Origin: Myxococcales bacterium
GTDB taxonomy: Bacteria > Myxococcota_C > UBA6777
Direction: 5' to 3'
Length of the DNA stretch: 64,000 bases
Assembly (NCBI GenBank): GCA_020632975.1
Contig: JACKEL010000003.1
Span: 419,367-483,366 of the forward strand
Notes under the pieces: model-generated
Database searches by the model: none
Told to the model about the DNA's origin: nothing
What the model saw: the letters and a program-made list of their open reading frames with translations, nothing else
Made by a program: the position numbers and the translations under genes
In this document: one piece after another, positions 9,484 through 17,166 of the stretch
Numbering within the stretch: the first letter of the stretch is position 1
Layout of the letters: each line of letters opens with the position of its first letter

Positions 9484-10347
9484 CTAGGCCAACCGAGCTT
9501 TTTGGGTGGCGAGATAGTCTTTCATACGAAGGGCGGGGCGGCCAAGGACTTTTTCTACATCGTGAGCCACCGCTTCTGCCCAACCGTTCGCCTTGATCTG
9601 TTCGAGGTCCAACAGATCCTTGATCAGCCATTCTGGAAGTCCATTCGAACGCATACCACCCGCGTATTGCTCGGGAGATAGGTTCACATAGTGGATATCA
9701 CGACCGACGATCCCACTGAGGATCTGTGCGACCTCGTTTTCGCTCAAAGCCTCAGGCCCTGTGAGGACGTAGGTTTGGCCTGCGTGATCTTGCGGCGCCA
9801 TCAGGACCTTGGCACCGACTTCCCCGATATCTCTCGCGCTGACATAAGAGATCTTGCCGTCTCCAGCGGCCCCATAAAAAGCATTGTCTCGTTGGATGCT
9901 TCCGCCTGTGTAGTTGAGGACGTTGTCTTGGAAAAAGGTTGGGGCCAGCAAGGTCCAGCCAAGTCCGCTTTCTTTGATCAACTCGTCGCAAACACCGTGG
10001 TGACGGCCAGGACCGATCCCATTTGCATCTGCTCCTACCACAGACAAGCGCACGACATGTTGGATGCCCGCTTGCTTTGCGGCTTGTAAAGCCAACCGAG
10101 CGTAGGGCACGGGATCTTCTGCGAGGGGTGTTAACAAAAATAAGGTCGAGGCACCGCGCATCGCTTCTTCGAGAGTTTCAGGACGATCGTAATCGAAAGT
10201 GACTGTTTCTGCGCCTCGATCTCGTAGTGCTACTGCTTTGTCCGTATTGCGGACGCCCACACGAACTTCCGCACCCGCTACCAAAAGAGCTTCCAAGACA
10301 GCTCCACCAATCGTTCCTGTCGCGCCAGTTACCAAGATCTTGCTCAT
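9484..10347 (-). CDS. NmrA/SDR-like NAD(P)-dependent reductase
   Basis: The 287-residue protein starts with a Rossmann P-loop GATGTIGGAVLEAL at residues 8-21 and belongs to the atypical short-chain dehydrogenase group (NmrA, NAD(P)H:quinone oxidoreductase 2-like). The visible segments VGVRNTDKA and LFLLTPL are typical of that group; the usual Tyr-x3-Lys of classical SDRs is not evident. The substrate cannot be told. It is divergent from a LysR regulator gene 145 bases away, a frequent pairing in which the regulator responds to quinones or electrophiles and controls the reductase. Confidence 0.85.
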   Translation of the reverse strand: MSKILVTGATGTIGGAVLEALLVAGAEVRVGVRNTDKAVALRDRGAETVTFDYDRPETLEEAMRGASTLFLLTPLAEDPVPYARLALQAAKQAGIQHVVRLSVVGADANGIGPGRHHGVCDELIKESGLGWTLLAPTFFQDNVLNYTGGSIQRDNAFYGAAGDGKISYVSARDIGEVGAKVLMAPQDHAGQTYVLTGPEALSENEVAQILSGIVGRDIHYVNLSPEQYAGGMRSNGLPEWLIKDLLDLEQIKANGWAEAVAHDVEKVLGRPALRMKDYLATQKARLA

Positions 10348-10448
10348 GACAAAACTCCCTCATTTGGGGGCAAATGATATGCCCGTTGTTTTCCGTCTCG
10401 CTGATCTTGTATGTAGTCGGACTTTATTATGATTTCAATTCATCCTTT

Positions 10449-10477
10449 GTTATGAGAAAATAAGTAAAACTTATAAC
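10449..10477. promoter_or_regulatory. Inverted repeat between reductase and lysR genes
   Basis: GTTATGAG at 10449-10456 and CTTATAAC at 10470-10477 are inverted repeats (one G-T pair) separated by 13 bases. They lie in the AT-rich gap between the divergent reductase and LysR genes. Position and symmetry fit a LysR binding site; the shadowed -10-like TATAAC overlaps the right arm. Confidence 0.45.
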
Positions 10478-10492
10478 ATAGGAGGCAAGAGC

Positions 10493-11437
10493 TTGAGCGC
10501 GTTTGATCTCACCAAGATCGATATGAACCTGCTTGTGGTGTTGGATATCTTGCTAGAGGAACGAAGCGTTTCGCGTGCGGCCTCACGTTTGTATGTGACA
10601 CAACCCGCGATCAGCCAGAGTTTGCGGCGTTTGCGACGCTTGTTTGATGATCCGCTTTTGGTGCGCGTAAAAGGGAGGATGGAACCCACCCCCAAAGCAC
10701 TCCATTTACAATCGTCTCTGCGGGCGGCGCTTTTGCGATTACGTTCCGCGGTGGAGGGAGAGCCTGCGTTTGAGCCGTCAACTTCGACGATGCGCTTTCG
10801 TATTGCGACCTTGGATTATGTGATGACAGCCTTGATCCCGATGTTTGTGGGACTCTTGCAGCGAGAAGCCCCTGGAATCGACCTCACGATCTCGGCTCTT
10901 TCGTCGCATCGGGTGTTTTCTGCGTTGGAGTCGGGCGAGGTCGATCTCGCTTTGGGCGTGTTTCCCGTGTTTCCATCGCATATCTCGTCTGAAGTGCTGT
11001 ACCACGAGCATTTCTTGGGTTTGGTGAGAGAAGGGCATCCTCTTGCACAAGCTCCCCCTTGTATCGAGGAGTATGTGTCTTATCCACATATCTTGGTGAG
11101 CACCACTGGGGAAGGGGAAAGCATCGTCGAGCGAACCCTGCGAGGACAAGGCTTGAAGAGGCGGATCGCTGTGCGGGTTCCTTACTTTTTGGCGATCCCT
11201 CCGCTTTTACAAGAAACCCAACTCGTCGCGACTTTGCCCGCGCAACTGGTCATGCGGATGCAGCAGTCTTATCCGTTGTTTGTCTTTGCGCCTCCTTTGG
11301 AGATCCCCACCTTTCCTGTGGAGATGGCTTGGTCTGTGCGTTTGGATGCGGTCGATGCACATCTTTGGTTACGTGAGAAGATCAAGCAACTGATCAAAGA
11401 TGTGTTGCTGTTAGGTCGGGCGGGATCTCCTCGGTAG
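10493..11437 (+). CDS. LysR-family transcriptional regulator
   Basis: The 314-residue protein has an N-terminal winged helix-turn-helix (DMNLLVVLDILLEE through VTQPAISQSLRRLRRLF, residues about 10-60) and a periplasmic-binding-like effector domain from about residue 95. The start is a TTG at 10493 with GGAGG seven bases upstream; the sequence SAFDLTKIDMNLL matches typical LysR openings. It is divergent from the reductase gene and probably controls it and itself through the intergenic inverted repeat. The effector is unknown. Confidence 0.92.
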   Translation: MSAFDLTKIDMNLLVVLDILLEERSVSRAASRLYVTQPAISQSLRRLRRLFDDPLLVRVKGRMEPTPKALHLQSSLRAALLRLRSAVEGEPAFEPSTSTMRFRIATLDYVMTALIPMFVGLLQREAPGIDLTISALSSHRVFSALESGEVDLALGVFPVFPSHISSEVLYHEHFLGLVREGHPLAQAPPCIEEYVSYPHILVSTTGEGESIVERTLRGQGLKRRIAVRVPYFLAIPPLLQETQLVATLPAQLVMRMQQSYPLFVFAPPLEIPTFPVEMAWSVRLDAVDAHLWLREKIKQLIKDVLLLGRAGSPR

Positions 11438-11445
11438 ATAGGGCG

Positions 11446-11640
11446 GCGAAGGCCAATGGGATATCCTCTCTCTGGGGCGGCCCTCCGTGGCCGCCCGACT
11501 GACGGAGGTTTGCGAAGGCCAAGAGGGGATCTCCTATTTCTGGGGCGGGCCTCCGTGGCCGCCCGACTGAAGGAGGTTTGCGAAGGCCAATGGGGATATC
11601 TCCTATTTCTGGGGCGGCCTCCGTGGCCGCCCGACTCGAG
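11446..11640. repeat. Three tandem copies of a 66-68 bp palindromic element
   Basis: Copies begin at 11446, 11512 and 11580, each with GCGAAGGCC. Each contains a GC-rich hairpin; in copy 1 it is GGGCGGCC (11475-11482), loop CTCCGT, GGCCGCCC (11489-11496). Copy 2 has a one-base bulge and copy 3 a five-base loop. The array follows directly behind the LysR stop codon. A related hairpin with compensating base changes is found at 17006-17027. The organisation resembles REP/BIME-type intergenic palindromes. Confidence 0.85.
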
Positions 11641-12071
11641 GTATTCGATGCTGTAATAGATGGTGAATCTCTTGAATATTCGGATGGAAAAGGATTTGGG
11701 GATGTTTCTTTTTTGTGATGATTTCGATTCACTTCGATAGACGTCTTTTTGTGATGGTGGATTCGCATTAGAGGTTTGATGTGTCTATCCTGTCGGATAA
11801 TCGGGATGTATGCGTCTGTTTGTTTTTTGTTGTGGGTGGTGCAAAAGATGGATAAAAAAAAGTGCGTCTTTTCATCCATATAAGAGATTGTCGTAGACTT
11901 TCGAAAAATCGAGATACTATCAGCGGCGATTCCAATGCATTGAAACAGGTCCCACGAATGACGTCTTTTGGGTCCGTACTTGCGCCTCTTTTTCAAGGCT
12001 TGTTTCGAGTGCAGAAGAACGCCATCCGCCTTCCTTTTTTGATGTTCGTTTTTGTGCGAAAGGACCCTCAA
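11641..12071. other. AT-rich intergenic stretch, no gene seen
   Basis: No convincing ORF. It contains one compound hairpin, ATGGAT (11848-11853) with ATCCAT near 11874, enclosing AAAAG-TGCGT-CTTTT. A longer in-frame extension of the following SET gene from 11862 is possible but has no ribosome site and unusual composition, so I treat this as leader/promoter DNA. Confidence 0.5.
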
Positions 12072-12635
12072 ATGAGCCAAGATACGAATAAGTATTCCCC
12101 TTCTTTTGCTTTTTCTCTGTCCATGAAAGCGTTGTTGCACACTTCGGCAGTTGCGAGCTTTTTGGCGATTGATGGGAACCGCAGTCTTTTTGCGAGTCGC
12201 CCGATCAAGGCAGGCCAAGTGATCGATGTCTTGCCATTGGTTTCTGTGCAAGACAAACCCACTCGTTTTACCGTACAGACGGGCGCGGAGCAGCACATCG
12301 ATATCGGCGAGATGTGGGCTTGCGGTAACCACTCTTGTTCTCCTTCCATCCTTTTCGATACGACGCGGATGTTGGTGACAGCCACCCGCGATATCAAAGA
12401 GGGTGAGGAGTTGACGTTCTTTTATCCTTCGACAGAGTGGGACATGGCGGAACCTTTTTTGTGTCACTGTGGGGCGGATGGATGTCTGCAACATATCTCT
12501 GGGGCGCGTTATCTCCAAACGCCCGTGTTGATGCGTTACTTTCTCAACGAGCATATCTTGGCGATGGTGTCTGCGCGAGATGCACAAGACATGGAGAGCC
12601 TAGCGATGCATGAAGGAGAGGAGCTGGGGCGTTAG
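12072..12635 (+). CDS. SET-domain protein, probable protein lysine methyltransferase
   Basis: From the ATG at 12072 (AAAGGA seven bases upstream) the product has 187 residues. The SET signature is clear: GNHSCSPS at residues 85-92 and GEELTFFYPSTEW at 111-123. A post-SET-like cluster CHCGADGC follows at 131-138, with three Cys that could bind zinc. SET proteins use S-adenosylmethionine to methylate lysines; bacterial members modify ribosomal, secreted or DNA-binding proteins, so the target here is unknown. There is no signal peptide. It is flanked by repeats on both sides and does not appear to be in an operon, which fits acquisition as a single gene (inference). Confidence 0.85.
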   Translation: MSQDTNKYSPSFAFSLSMKALLHTSAVASFLAIDGNRSLFASRPIKAGQVIDVLPLVSVQDKPTRFTVQTGAEQHIDIGEMWACGNHSCSPSILFDTTRMLVTATRDIKEGEELTFFYPSTEWDMAEPFLCHCGADGCLQHISGARYLQTPVLMRYFLNEHILAMVSARDAQDMESLAMHEGEELGR

Positions 12636-12664
12636 AAAGAGGTGGTGCGTTAGAAAGATGTGGT
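12629..12664. repeat. 18-bp direct repeat over the stop codon of the SET gene
   Basis: GCGTTAGAAAGA occurs at 12629 and again at 12647, period 18, with similar flanking GGTGGT. A third degenerate unit follows at about 12665. The first copy includes the TAG stop codon. Confidence 0.6.
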
Positions 12665-12945
12665 GCATTCGGTGGGGACGGGGTTTCGAGGCAGGGAACA
12701 TCAATAGACAAACCATTCACCAACCAACATCGCAGAACGTGTCGTGCAACGATCACTTTGGACTGAAAGTGTCATGCTAGCTCGGTCGATTCGTCGTGTG
12801 GTGTACGTTCCTTGTAGATTGCTAGAGGGCATATCGCAACCGTGTCCAGGGTCTTCGTTGAGGGTCAGGGCTTGGTTGATGAGGGTATATGTACCTTCTC
12901 TTTTTTGTTTCTTTTGTTTTGGTAAAGGAGCGTGAGAGGGTCTTT
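12665..12945. other. Intergenic stretch, nothing recognised
   Basis: This is the space between the SET gene and the convergent sigma-54 regulator gene. No ORF with a ribosome site and no clear terminator was found; a T-rich stretch lies at about 12897-12920. Confidence 0.4.
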
Positions 12946-14403
12946 TTATTCTTCGAGCAGGCCGTATTTTTTCACGTAGTAACGGAACTGATGATAGGAA
13001 AGTTGCAGTCCGCGAGCGGCTTTGGCTTGATTGAATCTTGCCGAACGAAGGGACTTTTTGAGTAGTTCTTTGGTAAAAGTATCCACTTGTTCTTGGAACG
13101 AACGCAGTGGATCGAGAGAGTAAGCTGATGGGGTGGGGGCGTTGGTTGGGGGAGTTTCGCTAGAGGTGGGCGCTGTTGTTTCTTGAAGGAGATGAGATAT
13201 CCCAAGCTCTTGTGGGGTGATCAGGTCGTTGGTGTCTTGGTAAGTGGCGCGTTCGATAATGTTTTTGAGTTCGCGGACATTTCCAGGAAATTGATAATGT
13301 TGAAGGGCTTGTAGGCTTTGTGCTGAGAGGCGGCGTTGGTGAAATGCGGGGACCTCTCGGATGAATTTTTGTAAGAAATATTGAGAAAGGATCGCGATGT
13401 CGCCTTGTCTTTGTCGCAGTGGAGGGACGTGCAAGATCTCGAAGGCTAGGCGATCATAGAGGTCAGGAAGGAACTCACCGCATTGGATCTTGTCTTGGAG
13501 AGCAGCGTTGGTTGCTGCGATGATACGGACATCTACGCGGATTTCTTGGTGTCCACCGACGCGGGTCAATGTCCCATACTCGACGACGCGCAAGATCTTC
13601 TGTTGGAAGGCCAGCGACATATGCCCGATCTCATCGAGAAAAAGTGTTCCTCCGCTGGCTAACTCGAACTTACCAGGACTTGTGCGGTTTGCGCCTGTGT
13701 ACGAGCCTTCTTCGTGACCGAAAAGCTCGTTTTCAAGGAGCGTATCTGTAAAGGCTGCGCAATTCACCACCACAAAGGGGCGTCGTTCATCTGTCCCGAT
13801 GTTGTGGATGGCGCGTGCTACGAGCTCTTTGCCCGTGCCGCGTTCGCCAGTAATCAAAACGGGTCGAGGGACAGGGGCGATGCGTTGGATACGTTCAATG
13901 ATATCGCGGATCTCTGGGGACTGGCCGATGATCTGGTGGTTGGCGCGTTCTCTTTCTCGTAGGTGGCGATTGAGTTGATCGAGTGAGCGGTTTTGTTCGA
14001 TGAGTCGAAGGAACTTGCGGACTTTGTGTAGTAGCGCATCCACGCGTTCGGTCAGTCGTTGGCTTCGCACCAAAAAGTCCGTAGAACCCGCACGAATGGA
14101 CTCTGTGGCAGAGTCGATATCTCCTTCTTTGGCGACCATCAAGATCAAGCCATCAGGCCAGAACTGCCGGATCTCACGCAAGATATCGAGACCCGTCTTT
14201 TTTCCATCGCCAAGGTCGTAGTCGATCACCACCAAGGCGACTTCTTGGCTTTGTAGATGGCGAAGAAGTTCTTCATATCGCTTGACGCGCTCGACAGCAC
14301 GTTGGTCTTTGCAGGCTTGCACAAAAGCTTTTTCGAGCGGAGCAAGCTCTCGCCCTGTGGGATCGAGCAGCAAGATGTGTTGGGAGAGAGGTTTTGGTTT
14401 CAT
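12946..14403 (-). CDS. Sigma-54-dependent response regulator (NtrC family)
   Basis: Three domains in 485 residues. First is a receiver-like domain with phospho-acceptor region VVIDYD (Asp61), in which the usual conserved Lys region reads DFLVRSQ. Second is a sigma-54 AAA+ domain from about residue 157, with Walker A GERGTGKE (186-193) and Walker B GGTLFLDEIG (251-260). Third is a Fis-type helix-turn-helix ending QLSYHQFRYYVKKYG, much like PspF. The sigma-54 contact loop is GSYTGA (233-238) instead of GAFTGA. It is divergent from the NfeD-like/flotillin pair and is a candidate activator of it. No histidine kinase is adjacent. Confidence 0.92.
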   Translation of the reverse strand: MKPKPLSQHILLLDPTGRELAPLEKAFVQACKDQRAVERVKRYEELLRHLQSQEVALVVIDYDLGDGKKTGLDILREIRQFWPDGLILMVAKEGDIDSATESIRAGSTDFLVRSQRLTERVDALLHKVRKFLRLIEQNRSLDQLNRHLRERERANHQIIGQSPEIRDIIERIQRIAPVPRPVLITGERGTGKELVARAIHNIGTDERRPFVVVNCAAFTDTLLENELFGHEEGSYTGANRTSPGKFELASGGTLFLDEIGHMSLAFQQKILRVVEYGTLTRVGGHQEIRVDVRIIAATNAALQDKIQCGEFLPDLYDRLAFEILHVPPLRQRQGDIAILSQYFLQKFIREVPAFHQRRLSAQSLQALQHYQFPGNVRELKNIIERATYQDTNDLITPQELGISHLLQETTAPTSSETPPTNAPTPSAYSLDPLRSFQEQVDTFTKELLKKSLRSARFNQAKAARGLQLSYHQFRYYVKKYGLLEE

Positions 14404-14445
14404 GGAAGATCTCTTTGGGTGTGGATGAGAGGGATGATTCTTAGA

Positions 14446-14466
14446 ATGTGAGAAAAATTATCACAT
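14446..14466. promoter_or_regulatory. Inverted repeat upstream of sigma-54 regulator gene
   Basis: ATGTGA (14446-14451) and TCACAT (14461-14466) are perfect inverted repeats with a nine-base spacer, 43 bases before the start of the regulator gene and about 200 bases before the divergent membrane gene. It could be an enhancer-type binding site. Confidence 0.4.
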
Positions 14467-14564
14467 CTTGATCTTTTTTGTCATGAAAAAAGAGAGGAGT
14501 CTTGGGGCAAGAAAAAGGGGCATCTCCCAAGTGTCGTGGAGGGAAAAGGGGAATTGGGCATGGA

Positions 14565-14579
14565 TGGCACAGCCTTTTC
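14565..14579 (+). promoter_or_regulatory. Imperfect sigma-54 promoter candidate before the NfeD/flotillin pair
   Basis: TGGCAC at 14565-14570, five bases, then TTTC at 14576-14579, against the consensus TGGCAC-N5-TTGC. The spacing is exact but the -13 G is missing, so the call is weak. It lies about 90 bases before the NfeD-like gene. Confidence 0.3.
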
Positions 14580-14669
14580 ATAAGGGGCTTTCACACCGCG
14601 CATTCAAGGGGAAATCCCAAGAGAGTGGTGCGTAACACCCCGTGTATAGGGAGGAAGAGGAGCCACATC

Positions 14670-15260
14670 ATGACGCGTATCTTCTCAACAGACTTCTATC
14701 TCGCGATGCTTTTTTTGGGTTGCACGTTGTGTGTGGGGATGTCGTTGTTTTCATCGTTGTTTTACTGGGTGGGGCGTCGTCTTTCAGTGTTTCGTGGCTT
14801 GGGTCGTTTTTGGCGCGGAACCAAGGGAAGAAGGTGGGCGGGACCTCTTTGGGCAGAACGCTTGTGGGCGCATCTCCCGATGCTTGTGGGGTTATGGGCG
14901 ACTTTTTTTGGTGCGCTTGGTTTGTTGTTGATGCGCGTTTTTTCATTCAATTGGTTTGAGAGCTTTTGGCTTTCTTTGCCCACAAGTCTCCTCACGATGG
15001 GCTTTTTGGGAGGGTGGGCATGGAGTGTCTTTTTCTTGGATGAAGAACTAGGTGCGTTGCGAGGAAGCGTTTTGTACGGAATGGTGGCGCAAGTGAGCTT
15101 GACGATCCCTGCCTCTGGTGTGGGCCAAATCTCGTTTGTGTCGCAGGGATCGAGGACTTCGATGCCTGCTCGTTCAAAAGGAGGGCTTGGTCTTCCTTCG
15201 CAAACCCGCGTTGTGATCGTGGACTTGGAAGGTCCCATCGCGATCGTTGAGATTTGTTAA
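14670..15260 (+). CDS. NfeD/YqiJ-like membrane protein, flotillin partner
   Basis: The 196-residue protein has about three membrane helices in the first 130 residues and a C-terminal OB-fold-like region (VSLTIPASGVGQISF ... RVVIVDLEGPIAIVEI) as in NfeD-type proteins such as YuaF and YqiJ. The ATG at 14670 follows GAGGAG; in-frame codons upstream to 14502 do not look coding. It sits 81 bases before a flotillin gene, and NfeD-like plus flotillin is a widely conserved membrane-organising pair. It probably forms a complex with the flotillin at the inner membrane. Confidence 0.8.
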   Translation: MTRIFSTDFYLAMLFLGCTLCVGMSLFSSLFYWVGRRLSVFRGLGRFWRGTKGRRWAGPLWAERLWAHLPMLVGLWATFFGALGLLLMRVFSFNWFESFWLSLPTSLLTMGFLGGWAWSVFFLDEELGALRGSVLYGMVAQVSLTIPASGVGQISFVSQGSRTSMPARSKGGLGLPSQTRVVIVDLEGPIAIVEIC

Positions 15261-15341
15261 ACATGTGCGAGATGTCGATAACATCCGATTCTTGGACGAG
15301 ATCGGGCGGCATCTTTTCGCAGAAAAAAAGGAGTGGGAGAG

Positions 15342-16961
15342 ATGTTCACCTATTATTGGGCATCGAGTTTGTTTCCTGGGATGAGCCTCTTTATGGAGGT
15401 TGGGATCTTGGTGATCGCCTCGCTTGTGGCAGCCGTTGTCTTTTTGGGATCTCGTTATGAAAAGGTCGGTCCCAACGAAGTCTTGATCGTCTCTGGACGT
15501 CGCGGAAGTTATATCAACCCGATGACGGGGGAAGCGATCATTAAGAACTTTAAGATCTTCCACGGTGGTGGGACTTTTATTCTTCCTGTTAAAGAAAAAG
15601 TCGACCGCATGTCCGTCGAGTTGATGACTTTGGAGATCAAAACGCCTGAGTTTTTCACCAAGTACGGCGTTCCAATCATCTTGGACTGTATCGCGCAGAT
15701 CAAAGTGTTGAGTCGCGATCCCATCGCAACCGCCACGGCTGCGGAGATGTTCTTGAGCAAAACCATCGATCAGATGAACGAGATCGCTCATCAGATGATG
15801 CAAGGGCATCTACGTGCGGTCATCAGTACGCTGCCTTTTGAAGAGATCCACGCGAACCCTGAAGCCTTTTCGCAGAACGTACAGCGCCTAACCTCTGCGG
15901 ATCTCGCGAACATGGGTATCCAAGTGGTCAGCTTTACGATCCGCGAAGTCCAAGACCCATCGGGCTATTTGCAAGCTTTGGGGCGTCCACAACTCGCGGA
16001 AGTGCAGAAGAATGCGACGGTTGGCGAAGCACAAGCTCAACGTGATGCAACACGTGGTCGTGTGGAAGCAGAACAGTCTGCATTGATATCGAAAGCAAAG
16101 GCCGAAGAGACTGCACGTTTGGCGCAGATCCAAGCCGAACTTTCGGTGGCTGACGCAGAGACAGCCAAAGAAAGCAAACTGAATGAGTACAAGATCCATC
16201 TCGCAAAGTCCCGTGCAGAGGGAGAGATGGCGTATGAGCTTCAGAAGTGTAAGGCTGAACAGTTGCTCGCAGAGGAACGACTTGGCGTGGAACGCGTGGT
16301 GCGCACAAAACAAATCGAAGTGGAAGATCTGGAGATCCAACGAAAAGAACGTGAGTTGGTCCACTCTGTGAGAAAGCCTGCGGAAGCGGAACAAGCGCGT
16401 CTTCGAGCGATGGCCGAGGCAGAAGCTGAAGCAGATCGTATCCGTGGTTTGGCGGAGGCAGAGGTCATTCTGGCGAAAGGACGGGCACAAGCGGAGGCAG
16501 AGCGTTTGTTGGTGCTCGCAGAAGCCGAGGGGATCAGGGCGCGAGCAGAGGCCGAAGCGGAAGGGATGACCCGAAAAGCCGAAGCTTGGAAGCAGTACAA
16601 CGCTGCGGCGATCAGTGAACTCATGATCGAAAAGATGCCCGAAGTCGCCCAAGCGATCGCTGCGCCACTCCAAAAGATCGGCAAGGTCGTGATGTTCCAA
16701 GGCGGCGGAAAAGACGATGGGATGGGCTTCGATCGATTGACCCAAGGGATCGTTCAGGTCGCGGGCCAACTGCCTGAAGTGATGGAAGGTCTTACAGGGC
16801 TCGACTTGCGTGCGTTGTTGCGTCGCTTGCCTGGACAAGAGCTTTTGGAAGGCGACGAGATGACCGAAAACCCCACGTCTTCGACGATCGAAGCGAAGAA
16901 AGAGGGCGTGCAAGAGATTCGCGATGCTGCTCATTCTTCTACTGAAGCGCGAAATGTCTAA
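15342..16961 (+). CDS. Flotillin-family protein (SPFH/band 7)
   Basis: The 539-residue protein has an N-terminal membrane helix (about residues 12-36), an SPFH domain (YEKVGPNEVLIVSGRRG onward, to about residue 200), and a long coiled coil rich in repeated Glu-Ala (AEAEAEADRIRGLAEAE). It ends in a Gly-containing C-terminal region. This is the plan of FloT/YuaG and YqiK, which scaffold functional membrane microdomains. The ATG at 15342 follows GGAG and GGGAGAG. It forms an operon with the NfeD-like gene upstream; the divergent sigma-54 activator may respond to envelope stress and switch both on (inference). Confidence 0.93.
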   Translation: MFTYYWASSLFPGMSLFMEVGILVIASLVAAVVFLGSRYEKVGPNEVLIVSGRRGSYINPMTGEAIIKNFKIFHGGGTFILPVKEKVDRMSVELMTLEIKTPEFFTKYGVPIILDCIAQIKVLSRDPIATATAAEMFLSKTIDQMNEIAHQMMQGHLRAVISTLPFEEIHANPEAFSQNVQRLTSADLANMGIQVVSFTIREVQDPSGYLQALGRPQLAEVQKNATVGEAQAQRDATRGRVEAEQSALISKAKAEETARLAQIQAELSVADAETAKESKLNEYKIHLAKSRAEGEMAYELQKCKAEQLLAEERLGVERVVRTKQIEVEDLEIQRKERELVHSVRKPAEAEQARLRAMAEAEAEADRIRGLAEAEVILAKGRAQAEAERLLVLAEAEGIRARAEAEAEGMTRKAEAWKQYNAAAISELMIEKMPEVAQAIAAPLQKIGKVVMFQGGGKDDGMGFDRLTQGIVQVAGQLPEVMEGLTGLDLRALLRRLPGQELLEGDEMTENPTSSTIEAKKEGVQEIRDAAHSSTEARNV

Positions 16962-16981
16962 GGGCTCGGGGGACGGCGGAA

Positions 16982-17046
16982 CCCATCCTGAATATCCTTT
17001 TTCTGGGGCGACCCTCCGTGGTCGCCCAAATCCATCCCGAATATCC
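16982..17046. repeat. Second locus of the palindromic element, flanked by direct repeats
   Basis: Hairpin GGGCGACC (17006-17013), loop CTCCGT, GGTCGCCC (17020-17027). Compared with the array at 11446-11640, both arms changed so that pairing is kept (GGCC/GGCC to GACC/GGTC), which is covariation. Near-identical 16-mers at 16982-16997 and 17031-17046 (core GAATATCC) flank it. Confidence 0.8.
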
Positions 17047-17166
17047 CTTTGATTTGAAGCTGACGAGGTTAAGCTTGACGTGTTGGACGCCGCAGGATAG
17101 GCTGAAGTGGTCGTTATAACTGCGATTTGGACAACGAGGCATTCCTTAGGGTTGGAGGAGCCAAAG

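Noticed and set aside
11446..11640. Palindromic array considered as CRISPR or as an insertion sequence
   Set aside because: The three copies differ little over the full 66-68 bp, so there are no unique spacers, and no transposase is present.
11394..12587. A 397-codon minus-strand open frame across the palindromic repeats and the SET gene
   Set aside because: It runs antisense through the SET domain and through the GC hairpins; the PRRPAPEIGD-like repeats in it only reflect the DNA repeats.
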